This document shows positions 1 through 5,818 of a stretch of 10,744 nt of DNA, in pieces; position 1 is the first letter of the stretch, and each line of letters opens with the position of its first letter. Below the pieces are notes generated by a model. It worked only from the letters and a program-made list of their open reading frames with translations, made no database searches and was not told the DNA's origin. A program made the translations under genes and the position numbers. The stretch comes from an uncultured Clostridia bacterium (GTDB lineage Bacteria > Bacillota > Clostridia > Christensenellales > UBA1242): assembly GCA_944372745.1 (NCBI GenBank), contig CALWAB010000035.1, positions 1-10,744 of the forward strand, written 5' to 3'.

Positions 1-254
1 AAGCCGTGTAATTTGTCTAAATAAACTTTATCCTCGTCATATTGTTCTATGCTTTCATAAAAAAATTGCTCTAATGGCATATTACATATTTTTAATATGT
101 CTATCAATGTAGGCATTCTCAATATCAATTCTTCATTTTCTATTCTTTTAATATAATCTTCCTTTTTCCCCAATTTCAATGACAACTCTTCCGCTGTCAA
201 ATTTGCGCGTTCCCTTGCTATTTTAAATCTCTTTAATATTTCTTTATTTTTCAT
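1..254 (-). CDS. XRE-family helix-turn-helix regulator (3' end outside window)
   Basis: The first 84 codons of a leftward gene are visible and the reading frame stays open to the window edge. The protein begins MKNKEILKRFKIARERANLT and continues with AEELSLKLGKKEDYIKRIEN. This is the layout of a Cro/CI-type helix-turn-helix, with the recognition helix around residues 30-42, followed by the usual closing helices (TLIDILKICNMPLEQFF). The ATG at 254 is preceded by AGGAG with a 5-nt gap, which fixes the start. A consensus promoter lies directly upstream. It is divergent from the second HTH gene, 126 bp away, so the pair resembles the repressor/anti-repressor switch of prophages and integrative elements. 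The C-terminal half is not visible, so a peptidase or sensor domain cannot be excluded. Function as a DNA-binding repressor is inferred from the family. Confidence 0.8.
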   Translation of the reverse strand, partial: MKNKEILKRFKIARERANLTAEELSLKLGKKEDYIKRIENEELILRMPTLIDILKICNMPLEQFFYESIEQYDEDKVYLDKLHG

Positions 255-278
255 TGTTGCTCCTTTTGTTATATATAG

Positions 279-292
279 TTTACATTTGTCAA
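279..292. promoter_or_regulatory. Candidate operator in the divergent HTH control region
   Basis: The 14-mer TTTACATTTGTCAA is an imperfect palindrome, with arms TTTACA and TGTCAA matching at 5 of 6 positions around a TT centre. A related site, AATGTCAA, lies at 318-325 and overlaps the -35 of the leftward promoter, 33 bp away. One site at the transcription start and one at the -35 is the arrangement expected for autorepression. This is inference from position and symmetry. Confidence 0.4.
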
Positions 293-296
293 GTAT

Positions 297-325
297 ATAT
301 TACCATATGCTATAGTAAATGTCAA
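297..325 (-). promoter_or_regulatory. Sigma-A-type promoter of the leftward XRE gene
   Basis: On the minus strand TTGACA (325-320), a 17-bp spacer and TAATAT (302-297) form a near-perfect housekeeping promoter. Transcription should start near 290, giving a leader of about 36 nt before the ATG at 254. A second TTGACA on the same strand (292-287) sits just past the -10 and looks like an operator half-site rather than a -35, because no -10 follows at proper spacing. Confidence 0.7.
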
Positions 326-380
326 CGATATGTAACCACTTTTAATTGAATTTATTGATAAAATTAAATAGGTGATATAT

Positions 381-740
381 ATGAAAACAATTGGACAAGT
401 AATAGAACAAATATTTTTTGATTCTGGACTAAGTATGCGAGAATTTTCAAATCAAGTTGGTTATTCAAGGCAATACATTTATGAATTATTTAAAAACAAA
501 GACAATGACGGAACGACAAGAAAAATACAACTTGATACCTTAAAACAAATTTGTGATAGAACAAACTATGACCTTGGTAAGTTATTAAAAGAAACAGGTT
601 ATATAAAAGAACAAGATACACAACAAAATACAAATTTCGAAAATCCTATTATTAATCAATTAAACCAATTAAACGAAAATAATAAAAATAAAGTCATAGG
701 TTACATAAATGCCCTTTTAGAAAATCAAAACAAAAACTAA
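381..740 (+). CDS. Small XRE-family helix-turn-helix regulator
   Basis: A 119-residue protein. The N-terminal part (residues about 4-65: VIEQIFFDSGLSMREFSNQV, then GYSRQYIYELFKNK) is a helix-turn-helix of the XRE/lambda-repressor class, with the recognition helix near SRQYIYELF. A glutamine/asparagine-rich linker (about 78-95) follows, then a short helix, NKVIGYINALLENQNKN, of the type that ends many small XRE repressors. The ATG at 381 is chosen over an in-frame GTG at 372 because AGGTGA (370-375) lies 5 nt ahead of it and the GTG would sit inside that site. It is divergent from the other HTH gene and shares its control region. Expected role: DNA-binding regulator, perhaps the counterpart of the leftward gene in a genetic switch. 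No clear terminator follows; a structured repeat begins about 17 nt after the stop. I see no good -35/-10 pair of its own. Confidence 0.75.
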   Translation: MKTIGQVIEQIFFDSGLSMREFSNQVGYSRQYIYELFKNKDNDGTTRKIQLDTLKQICDRTNYDLGKLLKETGYIKEQDTQQNTNFENPIINQLNQLNENNKNKVIGYINALLENQNKN

Positions 741-756
741 TTATTTCTTTCCTAGG

Positions 757-1090
757 ATTTGAAAGGGAACTACCCGTTCCCCTTCACCCCTTAGGGGTGG
801 GATGCCCCACCATGGCGTGGTCTTGGGCTTGTACTAATACTTACTTGATATGTTCTCTCAAAATATTGACCACTGCCGTACGCAAGTCGACTGCACCTAT
901 GGTCTTGTAGTATTACACTAGCCCACTTTAGTACTAAAAACAAAACAAATATTTTTTTTAGTGCGTTATCATGCTCTAAAACTATTTATTTAGTACTAAC
1001 TTGTGCCTATGTACTCAACCAAAACCACGGCATTGTGCCACTACGCCTTTGTGCTTTAACTTAAACCACACCTTGAGTGTGCTTTTTTCT
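757..1090 (-). repeat. Structured repeat, copy 1 (minus orientation, near full length)
   Basis: Read on the minus strand, this matches the copy at 10148-10500 module by module: a 5' hairpin (GGCGT and ATGCC arms), TTGGTTGAGTACATAGGCACA, TTAGTACTAAATAAATAG, the TAGTGC hairpin (plus 957-980, arms TTTAGTGC and GCTCTAAA), TTTAGTACTAAAG, GGGCTAGTGT, AGACCATAGGT, ACTTGCGTAC, CAAGTAAGTATTAGTACAA, AAGACCACGCCATGG, and a GGTGGG/CCCACC hairpin (plus 796-811). The central CCTGTCC-type and GGGGAT hairpins present in other copies are missing here, as if deleted. It lies between the 3' end of the HTH gene and copy 2, in opposite orientation to copy 2. Edges are estimates from where similarity fades. Confidence 0.7.
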
Positions 1091-1484
1091 TAGACTATTA
1101 CTTATATCTTCATAATTTCAAACTAATTATTTCTCTATATAAAATATTATTTTTAACATATTTTTTCAATAAATTAAATGTTAATATTTTTTACAATTTA
1201 ATTTATTTCGTTTGCAAACATTTTGCAATTACAAATTAATTATATTGATACTGAATAAAAAATCAAGTATATTTTTAAATTTTGTTTGAATTATTGCAAA
1301 TCGTCATAAAATTTAATATTTTTTATTGCATAATGCAATAAATTGATAGTAATCTATATAAATTTTTATAACTATATTGAACATTTTGAAAAGACATAAA
1401 ATAAATAATCTTTTAATTTATAAGGCTTTATATTTATAAAACAACAAAAAACTAGTGCGTGACAATGTACTAAAAGCAACTTTT
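1091..1484. other. AT-rich non-coding spacer between two inverted repeat copies
   Basis: About 390 bp of very AT-rich DNA with no open reading frame that has a start and ribosome binding site. It contains short TTGCAA-type sites (GTTTGCAAAC at 1210-1219, TTTTGCAATT nearby, ATTGCAAAT near 1292) and a perfect 19-bp palindrome at 1323-1341. A degenerate copy of the repeat's TAGTGC hairpin appears at about 1453-1472 (AGTGC and GTACT arms). Nothing else is recognisable. It may be decayed sequence or the interior of a composite element formed by the flanking repeats. Confidence 0.5.
1323..1341. repeat. Perfect 19-bp palindrome in the AT-rich spacer
   Basis: TTATTGCAT and ATGCAATAA are exact reverse complements around a single central A. 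No T-tract follows, so it is not an obvious terminator. It could be a protein-binding site, since TTGCAA-like words recur within 130 bp on its left, or a chance palindrome in AT-rich DNA. Confidence 0.45.
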
Positions 1485-1727
1485 TGACAGCGGTTTTATG
1501 TCGCGAAAACCTTGACACAATTTAGTTACTAGCGTACAGCAGTGGTCTTTAGTGAGTACCTAAACACATATTAGTACTTCAATGATATCCTTAGTGCGTT
1601 ATAACGCACTAAGAAATATATTTTAAGTTTTAAGTACTAATGTGGGCTAGAGTCACTCTCCAAGACCACAGGTGCAGGACACTGTCCTGCTCTAGGGTTT
1701 TAGGGGATGAAATTCCCTAAAAACGCA
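1485..1727 (+). repeat. Structured repeat, copy 2 (plus orientation, 3' part missing)
   Basis: It shares with the copy at 10148-10500, in the same order: a 5' hairpin (GGTTTT/AAAACC, 1492-1511), GTGG, GAGTACCTA, TTAGTACTT, the CTTAGTGC...GCACTAAG palindrome (1590-1613), AAATATATTTTAAGTT, TAAGTACTAA, GGCTAG, AAGACCACAGGT, the hairpin GCAGGACACTGTCCTGC (1674-1690), CTAG, and the TTAGGGGAT/ATTCCCTAA hairpin (1700-1720), where one G faces T (a G-U pair in RNA). Similarity ends at about 1727, so the distal third (GTAAGTATTA module and GGTGGG hairpin) is missing. It lies downstream of the aldehyde dehydrogenase stop and reads toward that gene's terminator. Confidence 0.75.
1590..1613. repeat. Perfect 24-bp palindrome within repeat copy 2
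   Basis: The left half CTTAGTGCGTTA is the exact reverse complement of the right half. In copy 4 the same place (10240-10263) has arms CTTAGTGCTT and AAGCACTAAG. The G-C pair at the ninth position is replaced there by T-A on both arms, so pairing is kept while the sequence changes. Confidence 0.8.
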
Positions 1728-1741
1728 CAAAAAATTATGAT

Positions 1742-1788
1742 AAAAATAAAAAAAGTTTACTTTTTGCAAAAGCAAAAAGCAAACTTTT
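1742..1788 (-). terminator. Intrinsic terminator of the ADH-FIST-ALDH operon
   Basis: Two 17-nt arms (1751-1767 and 1772-1788) close a 4-nt loop. Read on the minus strand the stem is complete with a single G-U pair and is followed by TTTTTTTATTTTTA. On the plus strand the same position is an A-C mismatch, so the minus (leftward) reading is the better terminator. It lies 37 nt past the aldehyde dehydrogenase stop codon. Confidence 0.8.
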
Positions 1789-1825
1789 ATTTTTATATTA
1801 ATTAAATTTATTTAAAAATTTAAAA

Positions 1826-3259
1826 TTAGAATATGTTTTTCAAGGTTATAGTCTTAGTCTTAGTAACTGCATCGAATGTAGACATAACACCTTCAGTACC
1901 AATGCCAGAATTTTTGTATCCACCAAATGGCATTTCAAAACTTCTGTGGAAACTTGCACCATTTATTACAGTTCCGCCACATTGCAACGCTTTAACAGTC
2001 TTAAACGCCTTATTTACATCTTTAGTGAACACACAACCACATAGCCCATACTCGCTTTGATTAGCAATTTCTATTGCTTCATCAAGGGTATCAAATGGAA
2101 TGACACTGACTACAGGTGCGAAAATTTCTTCGTTGTTAGCTACTTTCGCAGTTCTAGGAATGTCAACAATGATAGTAGGCTCTAGTACTGCCCCATTTCT
2201 CTTGCCACCATATACAACGCGTCCACCTTCGCTGACTGCTTCTTTAATCTGCCTTTCAGCATTGATAGCCGCATCTTCAGTGACAAGGCAACCTATGTCC
2301 GTCTTAGCATCCGCTGGATTGCCAACGACAAGTTTACTCAAGCGTGCTTTCGCCTTCTCAATCCATTCGTCATATACAGAGCGATGAATCAAGAAACGCT
2401 TACTAGCACAGCATACTTGTCCTGTATTGTACATTCTACCCCACACCATTTCTTCAATAGATAAATCTATGTCTGCATCTTCACACACAATAAATGCGTC
2501 ATTTCCGCCAAGTTCTAGAGCCACATGTGCTAGATGTTCAGCACCATTTAAGTATGTGATTTTACCTACTGCTGTAGACCCCGTAAATGTGATAGCATGG
2601 ACGCCCGGGTGTTTAGCAAGTGCGTTGCCTGCTACTGAGCCTGCCCCTGTGATAACTTGCAATACGCCCTTAGGAAGTCCTGCTTCGTGCATTAATTGAG
2701 TGAGTTTTATCAAAGTCAATGGATTTTGATGAGGTGGTTTGACTATGACAGTATTTCCAGCCAATAATGATGGTGCTACTTTTTGATCAAACAAATCACA
2801 AGGGAAGTTAAAAGGTATTATGCACCCTACAACACCTAGTGGTTCTCGTATGGTCATCTGCAATGTCCTATCTTGCCCTGCTTCTGTTCCGTTAGGAATT
2901 ACATTGCCATACAAATGCTTTGCTTTCTCGCAAAATGCTGAGAATGATATGCGTATATTGTCTATTTCTCCATACGCTTGAGTGATAGGTTTACCTGTTT
3001 CTGCACTCAAAGTCTTAGCCAAATCTTTCCTATTGGCGTCAACTAAATCCATAAATTTATTCAAGATGTCCGCTTTCTTGTGAATAGGCACTTCTTTCCA
3101 TGTCTCAAACGCTTGTTGTGCGTATTTCACCGCTTTGTCGACATCTTTTTCTGTGCCTGCTGGCACTGTATCAATCAATTTGCCATTATATGGGTTGACA
3201 ATTCTCATAACGCTTTTGTCGCTTGCATCACAAGGTTTGCCATTTATAATCATTTGCAT
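1826..3259 (-). CDS. NAD(P)-dependent aldehyde dehydrogenase
   Basis: A 477-residue member of the ALDH superfamily, of normal length, that oxidises an aldehyde to the acid. Visible landmarks: the oxyanion Asn in PFNFP (N151), KPP in the cofactor loop (K174), FTGS (225-228), the general base Glu in LELGG (E249), the catalytic Cys in GQVCC (C283, with C284 beside it), and EIFAPVVSV further on. The Glu that usually follows KPS in NAD-preferring enzymes is not there (KPPHQ), so cofactor preference may lean to NADP or be mixed. The start chosen is the ATG at 3259, with GGAGG 5 nt upstream. An in-frame ATG at 3283 would overlap the FIST gene and contain the ribosome binding site. It is last in a three-gene operon, 10 nt after the FIST stop. 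Pairing with a FucO-like reductase suggests a lactaldehyde-, glycolaldehyde- or succinate-semialdehyde-type substrate, which is inference. Confidence 0.92.
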   Translation of the reverse strand: MQMIINGKPCDASDKSVMRIVNPYNGKLIDTVPAGTEKDVDKAVKYAQQAFETWKEVPIHKKADILNKFMDLVDANRKDLAKTLSAETGKPITQAYGEIDNIRISFSAFCEKAKHLYGNVIPNGTEAGQDRTLQMTIREPLGVVGCIIPFNFPCDLFDQKVAPSLLAGNTVIVKPPHQNPLTLIKLTQLMHEAGLPKGVLQVITGAGSVAGNALAKHPGVHAITFTGSTAVGKITYLNGAEHLAHVALELGGNDAFIVCEDADIDLSIEEMVWGRMYNTGQVCCASKRFLIHRSVYDEWIEKAKARLSKLVVGNPADAKTDIGCLVTEDAAINAERQIKEAVSEGGRVVYGGKRNGAVLEPTIIVDIPRTAKVANNEEIFAPVVSVIPFDTLDEAIEIANQSEYGLCGCVFTKDVNKAFKTVKALQCGGTVINGASFHRSFEMPFGGYKNSGIGTEGVMSTFDAVTKTKTITLKNIF

Positions 3260-3269
3260 TTTTGCCTCC

Positions 3270-4430
3270 TTATTTCTTTCCAAATGCTGTGAATGATAAC
3301 ATTAAGCCACCGACCGTATTTCTACCGTCATCTTCAAAACCATACTCGCCGAATGTAAATTCCATAATGAATGGTGTATCACCTATTACCTTTTTAATCT
3401 TGTCATACACTTCATTGATTCTATCCGCAATACCTGCACGGCGTCCGCCACAGTGTACAAGGTGGTAGCACTCTACTTCTCCGCCTATCTTGTCTTTCAA
3501 AATCTGCAATGTTTTCTCTACGCTTTCAATGAGTTCGTCAACTGATGCCTCCATTCTTATAACTGCTGTACCTACTGCTAGATTTGCACCTATATTCATA
3601 GACAAATCATCATTTCCATTCATAGGGTGACGAATTGCGACCAAGTCTCCAAGTCTATCTTTTACTCCAAGTGGGCTAACAATGGTAGCACTCAATAAGT
3701 TTGCACCTTTTAGTTCGTCTACTTTCATACCACGCCAATCTGCATATTTTTTGAGTGCTGGCTCGTGGTCTATTTCGACAAGGCATCTATTGCCTTCCAC
3801 TTTTGTAATGATACCCATATCTTGAGTTTCTCTATATGCCCCTGTAAATTCGTTAGCAAATGGCACTTTTGTGTACATAAGCGCGACTGCGACACCTTCA
3901 TTTGTAATTTTATCATCACAATATAGTGACCAATTCCCTTCAATAGTATTGTCTGCAGCAGAACCACCAAATAATGGTGCACGGCCGACAACTCTTGAAA
4001 TGCCTTTTAAGAAAAATTCTTCTTCTGTTGGGCTAGCACACATATACATCATATCTGGTTCGTCATAGCGTTTGAGCATAGCAAGTGCTTTCTTAGCAGC
4101 GTCTTGTCCAGCGTCTCTTGCACTTTGATAATTTTTCTTAGCAGCAAAGCCGACACCGACTTCTAAGTCTTTCCCACCTAGAGCCATAGCGCCGACAAAA
4201 TAATCGCCACCTACAAAACCAGTAGGGACAATTACACCTGTGAAACTTGTATTACCTATTACTGGGCAATCAAATACGCTTTTCATACCTTTCAAAAGTT
4301 CTTTTAAATCGTAATTGCAACTAGCGTAAGCAAATACTACTTTGGCATCTTTCATATCTGCCATTTTAGCACATTCTACGCCTGCTTTATAAGCATCTTC
4401 TAATTGACTATAACCTATTTTTGTATTCAT
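3270..4430 (-). CDS. FIST-domain (FIST_N/FIST_C) sensor-like protein
   Basis: A 386-residue soluble protein with no signal peptide or membrane segment. Residues about 28-215 match FIST_N in layout: alternating strands, a glycine-rich GFVGGDYFVGAMALGG stretch, and the FGGSAADN motif at 154-161. Residues about 225-370 match FIST_C, ending in the EFTFGEYGF and GGLMLSF strands. FIST domains are predicted small-ligand sensors, usually linked to signalling modules or standing alone near metabolic genes; no catalytic activity is established for them. The start ATG at 4430 follows GGAG by 8 nt. It sits in the operon 22 nt after the alcohol dehydrogenase and 10 nt before the aldehyde dehydrogenase. 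It has no fused kinase, cyclase or chemoreceptor part, so its output is unknown. CYHLVHCGGRR (321-331), with two Cys and two His, is a candidate ligand or metal site. Confidence 0.85.
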   Translation of the reverse strand: MNTKIGYSQLEDAYKAGVECAKMADMKDAKVVFAYASCNYDLKELLKGMKSVFDCPVIGNTSFTGVIVPTGFVGGDYFVGAMALGGKDLEVGVGFAAKKNYQSARDAGQDAAKKALAMLKRYDEPDMMYMCASPTEEEFFLKGISRVVGRAPLFGGSAADNTIEGNWSLYCDDKITNEGVAVALMYTKVPFANEFTGAYRETQDMGIITKVEGNRCLVEIDHEPALKKYADWRGMKVDELKGANLLSATIVSPLGVKDRLGDLVAIRHPMNGNDDLSMNIGANLAVGTAVIRMEASVDELIESVEKTLQILKDKIGGEVECYHLVHCGGRRAGIADRINEVYDKIKKVIGDTPFIMEFTFGEYGFEDDGRNTVGGLMLSFTAFGKK

Positions 4431-4452
4431 ATATTTATCTCCTTAAATTACC

Positions 4453-5601
4453 TTAAAGTATTTCTTTGTACAATTTTTTAATGTCTTCCACGCTAGTTTC
4501 ACGCGGATTTCCACCTGTGCAAACATCGTTATAAGCGTCTACACTTAGGCTGTCCAAATCTTTCTCTTCTATACCAAATTCTTTGAGTGATTTAGGTATA
4601 TTAAGTTTTGCACGCAAGTCTTCAACTAATTGTATTGCCAATTTCCCTGCTTGGTCGTCATCTAATCCTTCGGTATTAGCCCCAAATGCTTCGGCTATCA
4701 ATCTAAACTTAGGTTTAGACGGTGACTCTAAGTTATATTTCATAACTGTTGGCAATAGCATTGCATTAGCCACTCCGTGTGCCACATCAAATTGTCCGCC
4801 AAGTGGGTGTGCCATTGAGTGCACTATTCCTAAACCCACATTGCTAAAGCCCATTCCCACTACATATTGAGCAAACGCCATTTTCTCGCGTGCTTCTATA
4901 TCGTTTCCGTCAATGTAAGCACGCTCCAAGTATTTTGCTATTGTGCGTATGCTCTCGAGTGCGAACATATCACTGAATTGTGTAGCACCTTTTGTAATAA
5001 GGCTCTCTATCGCGTGTGTGAGTGCGTCAAGCCCTGTGCTTGCAGTTGTTCCTTTTGGCATACTTGCCATAAGTTCTGCATCTACCACTGACATAATAGG
5101 TATATCGTGTGGGTCTACGCACACCATTTTACGCTTATGCTCGGTATCAGTGATAACATAATTTATTGTCACTTCTGCCGCCGTCCCTGCTGTCGTAGGC
5201 ATTGCAATGAGTGGCAAACATTTATTTTTTGTATTCACTGCACCATTAAGACTAACTACAACGTAATGCTCTGGGTTCTTAGCAATAATTGCTATTGCCT
5301 TCGCTGTATCTATGACACTGCCACCACCTACCGCTACTATGCAGTCTGCTTGTGCGTCCTGTAGAGCCTTAAGACCATTGTGAACATTCTCAATCGTAGG
5401 ATTAGGTTGAATGTCCAAAAATACGCTGTATTCTATACCATCTAAGACAGATTTGACCTTGTCAAGCAAGCCAACGCTATCTATTGTGTGGTCGGATACT
5501 AGCAATATTTTTTTAAATCCGCGCTCTGTTATCTCTTTGGGCAATATTTCCCTGCATCCATACCCGAGATAAACGCATTCATTAAAAATGTATTTCTCCA
5601 T
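4453..5601 (-). CDS. Iron-containing alcohol dehydrogenase, FucO (lactaldehyde reductase)-like
   Basis: A 382-residue group III (iron) alcohol dehydrogenase that reduces an aldehyde such as lactaldehyde to the alcohol with NAD(P)H. The nucleotide site GGGSVIDTAK lies at 92-101 and PTTAGTAAE at 135-143. The four metal ligands of the family are present: D192 and H196 (GLDALTHAIE), H261 (VHSMAHP) and H275 (AHG), with spacing close to E. coli FucO. The stretches FSNVGLGIVHSMAHPLGG and DVCTGGNPRETSVEDI also read like FucO, and the length is the same. The ATG at 5601 has GGAGG 4 nt upstream; an in-frame TTG at 5616 is less likely. It is first in the operon. No microcompartment signal or shell gene is visible, so a 1,2-propanediol microcompartment is not supported here. 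Confidence 0.92.
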   Translation of the reverse strand: MEKYIFNECVYLGYGCREILPKEITERGFKKILLVSDHTIDSVGLLDKVKSVLDGIEYSVFLDIQPNPTIENVHNGLKALQDAQADCIVAVGGGSVIDTAKAIAIIAKNPEHYVVVSLNGAVNTKNKCLPLIAMPTTAGTAAEVTINYVITDTEHKRKMVCVDPHDIPIMSVVDAELMASMPKGTTASTGLDALTHAIESLITKGATQFSDMFALESIRTIAKYLERAYIDGNDIEAREKMAFAQYVVGMGFSNVGLGIVHSMAHPLGGQFDVAHGVANAMLLPTVMKYNLESPSKPKFRLIAEAFGANTEGLDDDQAGKLAIQLVEDLRAKLNIPKSLKEFGIEEKDLDSLSVDAYNDVCTGGNPRETSVEDIKKLYKEIL

Positions 5602-5647
5602 AATACCTCCCAACAATTATTATAATCAATTTAAAAATTAAAATCAC

Positions 5648-5695
5648 GCATTTTAATGCCCTTGTGTCAAATTTTTTATTTTTTTGTCAAATTTT
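5648..5695 (-). promoter_or_regulatory. Control region of the ADH operon with a phased direct repeat
   Basis: TGTCAAATTTT occurs at 5665-5675 and again at 5685-5695, exactly 20 bp apart, about two helical turns. Read toward the gene (minus) each contains TTGACA. A small inverted repeat, GCATT/AATGC (5648-5659), lies between them and the gene. Neither TTGACA has a good -10 at 17 bp. A TATAAT ending about 23 nt before the ATG exists but lacks a -35 and would give a very short leader. The repeats may be binding sites for a regulator that activates a weak promoter. The exact promoter is unresolved. Confidence 0.4.
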
Positions 5696-5711
5696 GTTGT
5701 TTATTGTCGAA

Positions 5712-5741
5712 ATAAATAAAAAAAGCAGGACAATGTCCTGC
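5712..5741 (-). terminator. Intrinsic terminator of the AAA operon, built from a repeat hairpin
   Basis: GCAGGACAATGTCCTGC (5725-5741) folds into a 7-8 bp GC-rich stem. On the minus strand it is followed at once by TTTTTTT (5724-5718), the classic rho-independent form. The hairpin is the same module as 1674-1690 in repeat copy 2. It serves the leftward operon ending at 5807. Confidence 0.8.
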
Positions 5742-5818
5742 AGAGAATGTAGACAAATTGTTTCTAGGGGATTTCACATCCCCTAGAGCACTTGCGTACA
5801 GTGTCGTCACACCTTTTG
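5720..5818 (+). repeat. Structured repeat, copy 3 (central fragment)
   Basis: It contains only the middle of the element: hairpin GCAGGACAATGTCCTGC (5725-5741), hairpin with 9-bp arms CTAGGGGAT/ATCCCCTAG and loop TTCAC (5764-5786), then GCACTTGCGTACAGTGT, matching AGTACTTGTGTACAGCAT in copy 4. At its right edge GTGTCGTCACAC (5801-5812) is itself self-complementary and overlaps the stop codon of the gene ending at 5807. Confidence 0.65.

Noticed and set aside
1060..1090. Plus-strand terminator from CACAC/GTGTG followed by T6
   Set aside because: The stem is only 5 bp and belongs to the repeat's 5' end; it is about 330 nt from the HTH stop, so assignment as its terminator is weak.
741..1825. 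Insertion sequence or its remnant
   Set aside because: No transposase fragment, no matched terminal inverted repeats with target duplication could be seen; described instead as the structured repeat.
3260..3283. Upstream ATG of the aldehyde dehydrogenase overlapping the FIST gene
   Set aside because: The extra codons are the ribosome binding site itself; the ATG at 3259 has GGAGG at proper spacing.
1833..5364. Many open frames of 65-95 codons on the plus strand across 1833-5364 and 6513-7566
   Set aside because: They lie antisense to well-supported genes with clear motifs, lack ribosome binding sites and their translations show no family features; they are shadows of the real genes.
4453..5601. 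Part of a 1,2-propanediol microcompartment locus
   Set aside because: No shell proteins, diol dehydratase or encapsulation peptides are present; only the FucO-like enzyme and a general ALDH.
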